Of a stretch of DNA of 6,159 bases, positions 1-5,623 are shown in pieces. Source of the DNA: Bacteroidota bacterium (lineage in GTDB: Bacteria; Bacteroidota; Bacteroidia; Bacteroidales; Prolixibacteraceae); the NCBI GenBank assembly GCA_023393265.1, contig JAEWME010000031.1, positions 1 to 6,159 of the forward strand, in the 5' to 3' direction. The translations under genes and the position numbers were made by a program. The first letter of the stretch is position 1; each line of letters starts with the position of its first letter. The notes beneath the pieces are model-generated. The model made no database searches, had not been told where the DNA came from, and worked only from the letters and a program-made list of their open reading frames with translations.

Positions 1-1
1 G

Positions 2-1303
2 ATGAAACCCGGGCGAAGTTTTGATATTACCTGCAATCACCTTTACCAAAACCTGCTGCAACGGCTCAGCGAGAAAGAATCTGATTCGGAAACCGAAATT
101 AAAATCCTCAAAGCTTATCAGCATGCACGCTTTCTCTTTAGCCGAAACCTTTACGACGATGCCTTTTCCATTATAGAAAAAAACAAAGCTTTGGCGCTTG
201 AATATGAGCATTTCAGTGCATTCCTGATGTTGGCAAAAATGGAAATATCGTTTTACAATCAACTTGAATTTAGCGGGATTGACGAAAACTTACTCATCAA
301 ACTTCAGGCTAAAATCGAATCGGTTTCGCGGCAGCAACGTGCCATCGAAAATCACACAGGATTATATAACCTAATTAGTATCAGGCAAACAAAAGAAGGA
401 ACCATCCGTACTGATCAGGAACGGGAAAAATTGAACGACCTGGCATTCAACGAACTGCAGGCCGTCTCCGGACAACCGAAAGACTCATTTGAAGCGCGAA
501 AACTTCACCTGCTTTTCCAGTCGGCCTATTTCATTAAAATGGCCAATCCAAAATCAAGTCTGAAGGTTTATTACGAATTGAACGACTTATTTGAGCGTAA
601 CCGGAAACTTTGGGAAAACCAGCCACATTCGTACCTCAATCACCTGAAAGGCATTCTCAACAACCTCAGATGGTTTGGCCACTACGAAGAAATGCCTTTT
701 TTCATCAGGAAGATGAAGGATTTGCTGACAGAGCACACATCTGATCAATATATGATCTGCCTGATTTATCTTTTCGAAAGCCTAATGCTCACCGATCGGC
801 AAAAATATACGGATGCACTCGACCAGTTGAAGGAACGAAGCGACGAATGGCTCGAAAAAAGCGACTCACTGCCTTTTGCCTCGCGATTAGAAATGGTGCT
901 CCAGATGGCCAACGTGTATTTCTGGAACCGCGAATTCAGGAAAGCAATGAAGGTTATACGCCCCCTGATTCAGGCCGGAAAACCATTTCTACAGCTCGCA
1001 CCAATGAAGGCTTTGCGTTTTCTGCACATCCTCATCCGCTACGAACTAAATGATCTGGATTTGATGGACTCTGAAATCAGGTCGTTTGAACGGGAATTAG
1101 TGAAACGCCACAAGCTTTTCAAAAGCGAAAAAGTGATCCTGAAAGCGATTAAAACATGTGCGAATGAAATCGTTCGCGAGAAAAGACGGCAAACGCTTCT
1201 CCGAAATATAGAAAAGCTAAAAACTATGCGAAGCGATCCATACGAAAATCAACTGATTGGCACTTTCGGGTTTATCGCGTGGTTCGAATCAAAGCTCCAA
1301 TAA
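2..1303 (+). CDS. Helical-repeat (TPR-like) protein of unknown function, probably 5'-truncated by the window
   Basis: A 433-codon frame with no signal peptide or membrane segment, so the product is most likely cytosolic. It is almost entirely predicted amphipathic helix, with repeated A/L/Y/F spacing (for example around residues 40-80, 195-215 and 290-330) like degenerate TPR or other alpha-solenoid repeats, and it ends in W-F-E-S-K-L-Q. From memory, Bacteroidota have a family of roughly 500-residue uncharacterised proteins with an N-terminal L-T-K-S-E-K-R-x-F-K-like segment, then an N-x-L-Y-x-x-(I/L)-L segment, helical repeats and a W-x-E-S-K end. Residues 12-19 (N-H-L-Y-Q-N-L-L) fit the second segment, so some 60 N-terminal residues are probably missing and the ATG at position 2 is likely internal. 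Only one base precedes it, so no ribosome binding site can be judged. It converges with the methyltransferase-like gene, 9 bases apart. Function unknown; protein scaffolding is a guess from fold type. Confidence 0.8.
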   Translation: MKPGRSFDITCNHLYQNLLQRLSEKESDSETEIKILKAYQHARFLFSRNLYDDAFSIIEKNKALALEYEHFSAFLMLAKMEISFYNQLEFSGIDENLLIKLQAKIESVSRQQRAIENHTGLYNLISIRQTKEGTIRTDQEREKLNDLAFNELQAVSGQPKDSFEARKLHLLFQSAYFIKMANPKSSLKVYYELNDLFERNRKLWENQPHSYLNHLKGILNNLRWFGHYEEMPFFIRKMKDLLTEHTSDQYMICLIYLFESLMLTDRQKYTDALDQLKERSDEWLEKSDSLPFASRLEMVLQMANVYFWNREFRKAMKVIRPLIQAGKPFLQLAPMKALRFLHILIRYELNDLDLMDSEIRSFERELVKRHKLFKSEKVILKAIKTCANEIVREKRRQTLLRNIEKLKTMRSDPYENQLIGTFGFIAWFESKLQ

Positions 1304-1356
1304 CCTTCAGGATTAAAAATACCGGGGCGTTTCGGACTTATACTGAAGGTATTTTT
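1303..1356. terminator. Possible bidirectional terminator between convergent genes
   Basis: Two alternative perfect inverted repeats share this short stretch between the convergent stops. AAAAATACC (1315-1323) pairs with GGTATTTTT (1348-1356) around a 24-nt loop. ACCTTCAG (1303-1310) pairs with CTGAAGGT (1343-1350) around a 32-nt loop and is followed by ATTTTT, which suits termination of the + strand gene. The A-tract and T-tract arms of the first repeat would read as a U-ending hairpin from either direction. The loops are long for an intrinsic terminator, and the right arms lie within the 3' coding end of the methyltransferase-like gene, so this is tentative. Confidence 0.35.
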
Positions 1357-1897
1357 CACCGAACCTGGAGGTCAGGTATTTTTCCTCGCCTAGAATAATG
1401 AAGTGATGAACAACCATCCCGTAGATCATCACCACGAGCAACAACAGGCTCGGGATAAAAAGGAAAGTTGCTGTATTCAGGAAAATAAAGCTGGCATACA
1501 TCGGGTTGCGACTCATGCGGTAAATTCCGGTCGTGCGCAGGTCGTGCGCTCCCTGCGGTAATCCAATATGCGTAATCAGTCCCATCGAGAGGTAAGCCGG
1601 AACGATTATCAGGTTGGCGGGAATAAGAAAAACAACCGCCATCAACCGCTGCACGTCAGGAATACTTTCCTGAATCTGAAACGGGATCAGGCTGCGAAGG
1701 CCGGGCTTAACAGCTACAGCAGCAAATATTGCCCAAACGATGAACAGAAAAAACTTTCCGGTGTAGAAAAACAGCGGGTGAATTGTAGGTTTGCCCATGG
1801 CATGACGGCCATCTTTCGCCAGAAAAGCTCCCAACACAACCGTCGCCAAAATGGGCAAAACAATCAGGAAAGCCAGGCTATAGCCAATCCAGTCCAT
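1313..1897 (-). CDS. Isoprenylcysteine carboxyl methyltransferase (ICMT/PEMT)-like membrane protein
   Basis: A 194-residue integral membrane protein with hydrophobic segments near residues 4-26, 44-64, 85-108 and 135-168. The family signature is in the C-terminal half: L-R-T-T-G-I-Y-R-M-S-R-N-P-M-Y (120-134), a hydrophobic hairpin, then E-E (171-172), R178-F-G and the terminal P-R-Y-F. In ICMT and phospholipid methyltransferase relatives this R-x-P-x-Y plus E-E/R-F arrangement forms the S-adenosylmethionine site at the membrane interface. Bacteria lack known CaaX prenylation, so the substrate is unknown. The ATG overlaps the stop of the upstream permease by one base (TGATG), implying translational coupling and a shared task. 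Homologues such as CzcN and NccN occur in heavy-metal resistance operons, which supports an accessory role in metal export. Fold assignment is confident; methyl acceptor and actual catalysis are not established. Confidence 0.88.
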   Translation of the reverse strand: MDWIGYSLAFLIVLPILATVVLGAFLAKDGRHAMGKPTIHPLFFYTGKFFLFIVWAIFAAVAVKPGLRSLIPFQIQESIPDVQRLMAVVFLIPANLIIVPAYLSMGLITHIGLPQGAHDLRTTGIYRMSRNPMYASFIFLNTATFLFIPSLLLLVVMIYGMVVHHFIILGEEKYLTSRFGEKYLQYKSETPRYF

Positions 1898-3219
1898 CAG
1901 ATGGTCCCTTTATACTGATAACCCAAATCGGTCACAACCCGCTCGACTTCGGCCAAATTAAGCTTACCCGCTTTAATTTTCACCTGCGAAGTATTCCGGT
2001 CGGCTACCACTTCCTCAACGCCCTGAAGTTTGCCCAGGTTACGGGTTACAGCACTTTCGCAATGCGAACAGGTCATCCCTTCAACCTTGATTGTCTGAAA
2101 TTTGTCAAGTGTCATTTTTCTATTCTTTTGAATTCGTTCAATTACATATCCTGAAACAATGGCCAGCCCAAGAAAAACAGATGCGGCGGCAGTAAGCCAT
2201 CCAGGCAGCATTTCGTGCGTTTCGCCATGCATGGCGTGGTTCATTTTGCTCAAAATAAAATCGGCAGGAATAAACCAGTTGATCAGCAATCCAAACAACA
2301 CGGCCCCGCCAATAATCGATCCGAGGTAAACCAGCATCGATTTACGGCCCATTGTTTTCCCGATCACCGTTATTGTTGCCACATTTGTTGCCGGTCCGGC
2401 CATCATAAATACAAGCGCTGCTCCCGGCGAAACGCCTTTCATGAGCAAAACAGCTGCAATCGGAATAGAACCGGTAGCACAAACATAAATAGGCACCGAA
2501 GCGGCTAAAACAATCAATATCTCCAAAATTCCGTAACCCTGAAACATGCTGAAAAAGTCGTCAGGCAAAAGAACGGAAATCAATGCGGCAACCAGGAAAC
2601 CCAGGATCAGCCACTTGGCAATATCCTGAAGCAACTCAATGAATGCGTAATTTGCAGCGCGCACCAACGAATGTGTTTCTTTCGACGGCGGTGTATGGCA
2701 GCCACAGGAAGCATCGTCGCAGCTTGCTCCGGAATTGGTTGCTTTCTTCACGTCAAGCTTCAAACCGGCAAACATCGGATTAGTCTTAACCGCGGGCTTT
2801 GGCTTATCTTTCACCAGCCAGTTTGTAAGAATACCACCTAAAATTCCGGTTGTAAACGCTACAATCGGGCGTAAAACTGCAAAAGGCCAGCCCAACATCG
2901 AATAGGTCGCAAAAATGGAATCCACGCCAGTTTGCGGTGTCGAAATCAGGAAAGAGTTGGTAGCGCCTTTCGAGGCTCCGTTTTTGTAAAATGAAATTCC
3001 GGTCGGAATCACACCACAGGAACAAAGCGGCATCGGCACGCCTAGCAAAGAAGCATTTACAGCCGATTTAGCATTTGATTTTCCCAAATATTTATCGATG
3101 TGTTTCTGCGGAAAATAAACTTTCAGGAGCCCGGCAAAAACCAGCCCCAATAAAAGCCATGGTGCCATTTCCCTGAAAAGATATATCAGTTCGGAAAAAT
3201 AATCAGTTACAAATTGCAT
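1897..3219 (-). CDS. SO_0444-type Cu/Zn efflux permease (ArsP/DUF318 fold) with C-terminal HMA domain
   Basis: A 440-residue inner-membrane permease predicted to export copper, zinc or a related soft metal. The first permease half carries P-M-P-L-C-S-C-G-V-I-P-T-G (62-74; C66, C68), the permease-family core motif. A hydrophilic loop follows with C167, C172, C174 and H175, a probable metal-binding cluster. The second half has S-V-P-I-Y-V-C-A-T-G-S-I-P (241-253; C247) and A-G-P-A-T-N (274-279). A Met/His-rich loop (M326 to M337, with H328, H331, H335) precedes the last membrane segment (about 338-360). Residues 374-438 form an HMA ferredoxin-like domain with G-M-T-C-S-H-C (C384, C387), so substrate is probably captured in the cytosol and passed to the permease. 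I count about eight membrane segments. The ATG has AGGAGG nine bases upstream and a promoter-like element behind it. Arsenic-type ArsP is less likely given the HMA domain and Cys cluster. The exact metal is inferred. Confidence 0.9.
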   Translation of the reverse strand: MQFVTDYFSELIYLFREMAPWLLLGLVFAGLLKVYFPQKHIDKYLGKSNAKSAVNASLLGVPMPLCSCGVIPTGISFYKNGASKGATNSFLISTPQTGVDSIFATYSMLGWPFAVLRPIVAFTTGILGGILTNWLVKDKPKPAVKTNPMFAGLKLDVKKATNSGASCDDASCGCHTPPSKETHSLVRAANYAFIELLQDIAKWLILGFLVAALISVLLPDDFFSMFQGYGILEILIVLAASVPIYVCATGSIPIAAVLLMKGVSPGAALVFMMAGPATNVATITVIGKTMGRKSMLVYLGSIIGGAVLFGLLINWFIPADFILSKMNHAMHGETHEMLPGWLTAAASVFLGLAIVSGYVIERIQKNRKMTLDKFQTIKVEGMTCSHCESAVTRNLGKLQGVEEVVADRNTSQVKIKAGKLNLAEVERVVTDLGYQYKGTI

Positions 3220-3228
3220 CGTTTCTTC

Positions 3229-3234
3229 CCTCCT
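3229..3234 (-). promoter_or_regulatory. Strong Shine-Dalgarno of the efflux permease gene
   Basis: On the minus strand AAAGGAGGG precedes the permease ATG, with the AGGAGG core separated from it by nine bases. It fixes the start at 3219. The other starts visible here (serine hydrolase, exported TPR) have A/T-rich leaders with no such match, as is usual in Bacteroidota. Confidence 0.75.
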
Positions 3235-3255
3235 TTACCTTGTTTCTACAACTAA

Positions 3256-3263
3256 CAAAAGTA
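3256..3263 (-). promoter_or_regulatory. Bacteroidota-type -7 promoter element of the efflux operon
   Basis: The minus strand reads TACTTTTG, an exact match to the Bacteroidota primary sigma -7 consensus TAnnTTTG. It would place the transcription start near 3249, giving a leader of roughly 30 nt that contains the Shine-Dalgarno. No clean TTTG -33 element is seen at the usual 19-21 spacing. The expected -33 position falls inside the palindrome at 3276-3295, which suggests a weak or regulated promoter. Confidence 0.55.
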
Positions 3264-3275
3264 GCACATTTAGAA

Positions 3276-3295
3276 ATATACAGACATCTGCATAT
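3276..3295. promoter_or_regulatory. Palindromic candidate operator upstream of the efflux operon
   Basis: The minus strand reads ATATGCAGATGTCTGTATAT: two 9-nt arms around a central TG, pairing at 8 of 9 positions (the exception is a G opposite T five bases in from the outer end). The AT-rich outer arms and roughly 20-bp length suit a dimeric winged-helix or MerR-type metalloregulator. It covers the expected -33 region of the promoter at 3256-3263, twelve bases upstream of the -7 element. The regulator is not encoded in this window, so its identity is open. Confidence 0.5.
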
Positions 3296-3324
3296 ATTAA
3301 TTTTACTGAAAGAAAACTGATGGC

Positions 3325-4425
3325 TTAGCGGATGACCTGACCGAGCTTTTCCCAAATGTCGTCGAGGAATAAAAACGGAACCTGAACGCTTTCAGGATTT
3401 TCCCCCATCCTGATCAGCACCAGATTCTGAGAAGGGACCACACAAACATATTGTCCGTTCTTTCCAATCCCGGCAATCATATCGCCCGGTCCGTGAGGTG
3501 CGTAGCTTCCATTAAAAACCAACTGAGTTTCGGGCAGCATATACGACTCTTTTCCATTGAGCCACCACAGATAGCCATAGCTTTTATTAATTTGCTGCGA
3601 AGGCGTGGTCATTTCGGTGAAGTAATTATGATCCCCCATCACAGTTTCTCCGGCCCATTTTCCGTTATTCAGGACCAGGAGGCCAAAGCGTGCCATCGAG
3701 CGTGCAGTGCTGAAATACACATGATCGTCATCAACCCATTGCCAAAAACCGTCCATCCCTATCTTATCGCTCAGCTTCAGGTTAAAATAGTTGTCAAAAC
3801 TATCGTCAACAGCATTCGCCACCACCTGCTCCAGCAAAGTGTATGGGCCGTTGTGGTATGCCCAGCGATTGCCTGCATTAGCCTTATAAACAAGGTCGGC
3901 CGGAGCTGTTCCGTGACTATTGCTTACGCCGTCGTCAAGTCCGGTAGTCATTGTTAGCTGATTCCTGATGGTTATTTTGCTTTCCTGATCTGCTGTTTCC
4001 GAAGTCCATCCAACACCCAGATAATCCGAAGTCTTATCCTCAATTTTCAGGAAGCCTTCTTCCTGGGCTTTACCCACAATGAAGGAAGTGAGCGTTTTCC
4101 CGGCAGAAGCCCAGTACCAAACCGACGACTGGTCGAAAGGAGCCAGTCCCAATATGTTTTTACCAAAATATGATTCGATAACAATTTTACCATCCTTCAA
4201 AACGATGAAAGCCCTGGTTCCATTGTCATTTAAAAGTTGCAGAAGCGCGGGTATTTCTGTTGTATTCCAGCCCAGTTTATCGGGAGAAACTTTTTGCCAT
4301 TCCGCTCCGGTATCAGGAGGGAAATAGAGGTTCGCCTGAGGATTCTCAGGATCAGCATCCGAATTTGCCTTTTTGCACGAAAAAGCAACGACCAGCAATA
4401 TCAGTAAACCCAGCAGCTTGTTCAT
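3325..4425 (-). CDS. Serine hydrolase lipoprotein, class C beta-lactamase-related family
   Basis: A 366-residue exported lipoprotein of the serine beta-lactamase/penicillin-binding-protein-like superfamily (Pfam PF00144 type). Residues 1-16 are a lipoprotein signal ending V-A-F-S before C17, the predicted lipidated cysteine. The catalytic S-x-x-K is S107-A-G-K110, preceded by the typical Y-W-A. The second motif is Y190-H-N192 in A-Y-H-N-G-P-Y. T-T-G-L-D-D-G (160-166) matches the conserved M-T-S-G-L region. The classical K-T-G is absent; H311-G-P-G or the G319-I-G-K-N-G-Q325 stretch is the likely counterpart. Acidic residues soon after C17 (D23, D25, E27) could act as a surface-export signal, but this is weak. 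Probable substrates are esters, amides or peptides; true beta-lactamase activity is not implied. It lies 37 bases beyond a terminator hairpin, and no convincing promoter is visible for it. A leader without Shine-Dalgarno precedes the ATG. Confidence 0.9.
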   Translation of the reverse strand: MNKLLGLLILLVVAFSCKKANSDADPENPQANLYFPPDTGAEWQKVSPDKLGWNTTEIPALLQLLNDNGTRAFIVLKDGKIVIESYFGKNILGLAPFDQSSVWYWASAGKTLTSFIVGKAQEEGFLKIEDKTSDYLGVGWTSETADQESKITIRNQLTMTTGLDDGVSNSHGTAPADLVYKANAGNRWAYHNGPYTLLEQVVANAVDDSFDNYFNLKLSDKIGMDGFWQWVDDDHVYFSTARSMARFGLLVLNNGKWAGETVMGDHNYFTEMTTPSQQINKSYGYLWWLNGKESYMLPETQLVFNGSYAPHGPGDMIAGIGKNGQYVCVVPSQNLVLIRMGENPESVQVPFLFLDDIWEKLGQVIR

Positions 4426-4462
4426 ACCCGAAAGTTTTATTGCAGCACCTGATTAAACAGAA

Positions 4463-4488
4463 CGAGGCCGCCTTTTCAGGAAGCCTCG
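4463..4488 (-). terminator. Intrinsic terminator after the exported TPR gene
   Basis: Read on the minus strand, CGAGGCTTCCT pairs with AGGCGGCCTCG around a GAAA tetraloop. This gives an 11-position stem with one mismatch and one G-T pair, followed by TTCTGTTT. It begins 24 bases past the TPR stop codon at 4512 and ends 37 bases before the serine hydrolase start, so it should at least attenuate read-through between the two genes. The U tract is imperfect. Confidence 0.6.
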
Positions 4489-4511
4489 TGCCAATTTTAA
4501 TATTTAATTAA

Positions 4512-5168
4512 TTAACCTTTAATGGTCTGTTCGCAAGCTGCTTTCAATTGTTTCGCAGTTGCATTTTCCGGGTCGTATTCCAGTGCTTTGTCGATGATTG
4601 GCAAAGCTTTTTTGAACTCGTCCTTTGCTTTAGCTTCAGCATCTTTATACTGCTGATCGGTTGTTTTGTACTTATTGGCAGCTACATCGGCGGCAGCTTC
4701 TTTCAAAATTTTGGCACCATTTGAGTAGAAAACATTGGCTTCCTTCAGATAAACAATGGCTAGCATACCCTTCACCTTACTGTCGTTTGGCGAAGCTGCA
4801 AGTGCATCTTCCAGCGTTTGCTTGTACTCGTCGTCCTTCTTCAGGAGTTTGTATGCGTTTGCCTTGTACAAATAAGCAGTCTCCTTCTTGTAATCAAGCT
4901 TAATTGACTCATCGAACATAGCAATAGCTTTGTCGAAACTCTTTGTTTGATAAGCACAATAGGCCATATTGTATACCATTGCGGTATCTTTAGGTTCATC
5001 GCCCCATTTGCTTAAAGCCTGATCGTAAAGTTTCAGAGCGGTCGGATAGTCTTTGTTTCTCAACGCTTCGTTTCCTTCATTTTTGAAATCAACAGCGGTT
5101 TTTTCATCCTGCGCAAAACCTGCCAGCACTCCAAAACTAAACACAATAGCTAAAAAAAATCTTTTCAT
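4512..5168 (-). CDS. Exported tetratricopeptide-repeat protein
   Basis: A 218-residue protein with a Sec signal peptide: K2-R3, a hydrophobic core from F4 to about G17, and a probable cleavage A19|Q20. The mature part is mostly TPR units at roughly residues 24-57 (N-E-G-N-E-A-L-R start), 62-93, 97-128 and 180-213, with the typical A/G-x-x-x-Y and A-x-x-x-F/Y-x-x-A-L positions. Between the third and last repeats there is a charged, Ala/Lys-rich helix (about 140-180) that may be coiled coil. There is no lipobox or membrane anchor, so it is probably a soluble periplasmic binding or scaffold protein; partner unknown. It has its own promoter-like element 63 bases upstream and a terminator behind it, suggesting a monocistronic unit. 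Leader is A/T-rich without a Shine-Dalgarno. Function beyond protein-protein interaction cannot be inferred. Confidence 0.9.
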   Translation of the reverse strand: MKRFFLAIVFSFGVLAGFAQDEKTAVDFKNEGNEALRNKDYPTALKLYDQALSKWGDEPKDTAMVYNMAYCAYQTKSFDKAIAMFDESIKLDYKKETAYLYKANAYKLLKKDDEYKQTLEDALAASPNDSKVKGMLAIVYLKEANVFYSNGAKILKEAAADVAANKYKTTDQQYKDAEAKAKDEFKKALPIIDKALEYDPENATAKQLKAACEQTIKG

Positions 5169-5230
5169 AACAACTATTAATTTTTATTAGGTTTCAATTA
5201 ATACTCTTTGCTTTAGTTCTTACTGATCTT

Positions 5231-5238
5231 CAAAAATA
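5231..5238 (-). promoter_or_regulatory. Bacteroidota-type -7 promoter element of the exported TPR gene
   Basis: The minus strand reads TATTTTTG, an exact match to TAnnTTTG, in the 153-nt gap behind the small TPR gene. The expected start lies near 5224, giving a leader of about 55 nt. A T-rich stretch upstream contains TTTTTTG and TTTTTTCG, but neither sits clearly at the standard -33 spacing. The rest of this gap is AT-rich with no small gene or strong hairpin. Confidence 0.5.
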
Positions 5239-5321
5239 ACAATTAAGAACAAAAAACCTACGAAAAAATAAGCCTGATTCAGTTTTTTTAACAAGTATTT
5301 ACAGAAATAAGCACTCAAAAA

Positions 5322-5600
5322 TCAAGGATTAAACAAATCCGGAGTGAAATATCCAAGTATATTTTTGACCATTTCCATGCCCGATTTTGCCTCCTGATTT
5401 TCGGAGTCTGACTCCAGTACCAGCGCATAATCATTCATAGCATCACCCCAGTTCTGCATCCGGTAATGAATTCGCCCGCGCAACAGAAAAGCCTGATAGT
5501 CTGATAAATTTTCCTGAATATACTGATTCACCAATTCGAGCGATTGCTCAACCTGGTTGTTCTGATACATCGCGAATGCTTCTTGCAATTTATTTTCCAT
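5322..5600 (-). CDS. Small cytosolic TPR protein encoded downstream of rel
   Basis: A 92-residue soluble protein without signal peptide or membrane segment. It holds about two TPR units: a degenerate one at residues 1-33 (A8-x-x-x-Y12 ... L21) and a clearer one at 35-68 (Y35-x-A-F-x-x-R-G-R-I-H-Y, then D53-A-M-N-D-Y-A-L). A final capping helix leads to the tail D88-L-F-N-P. From memory, short TPR proteins with a terminal D-x-(F/Y)-N-(P/Q) tail are common in Bacteroidota, some next to rel/spoT. The ATG lies 23 bases after the rel stop with no terminator between, so the two genes are probably co-transcribed. CTTCAGG immediately before the ATG is too close to be a good ribosome binding site. A role tied to (p)ppGpp metabolism is suggested only by position; there is no catalytic motif. 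Confidence 0.85.
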   Translation of the reverse strand: MENKLQEAFAMYQNNQVEQSLELVNQYIQENLSDYQAFLLRGRIHYRMQNWGDAMNDYALVLESDSENQEAKSGMEMVKNILGYFTPDLFNP

Positions 5601-5623
5601 CCTGAAGTATTTTTTGCGCCAGT

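Noticed and set aside
1348..1384. Direct repeat GGTATTTTTC occurring twice
   Set aside because: Both copies encode the E-K-Y-L segments of the ICMT-like C-terminus, so they are explained by the protein sequence.
1568..1918. 116-codon open frame on the + strand
   Set aside because: It is antisense to the ICMT-like gene, is Asn/Gln/Arg-rich and has no recognisable motif; a shadow of the true coding strand.
2215..2508. Cys/His-rich 97-codon frame on the + strand that resembles a metal-binding peptide
   Set aside because: The Cys/His richness is the reverse reading of the permease's membrane segments; it has no start signal and overlaps a well-supported gene.
3451..3957. 168-codon open frame on the + strand
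   Set aside because: It lies antisense inside the serine hydrolase, whose catalytic motifs are clear; its composition is not protein-family-like and no start context supports it.
4490..4497. TAAAATTG on the minus strand as a -7 element for the serine hydrolase gene
   Set aside because: One mismatch to TAnnTTTG, no -33 element, and the terminator hairpin would lie inside the resulting transcript.
4500..4514. TTAATTAATTAA palindrome just past the exported TPR stop
   Set aside because: Simple AT-rich repeat overlapping the stop codon, with no spacing or conservation to suggest an operator.
5261..5290. A-tract and T-tract flanking CTGAATCAG behind the small TPR gene, as a terminator
   Set aside because: The stem would be nearly all A-U pairs with a 3-bp inner CTG/CAG stem and unpaired bases between; too weak to call.
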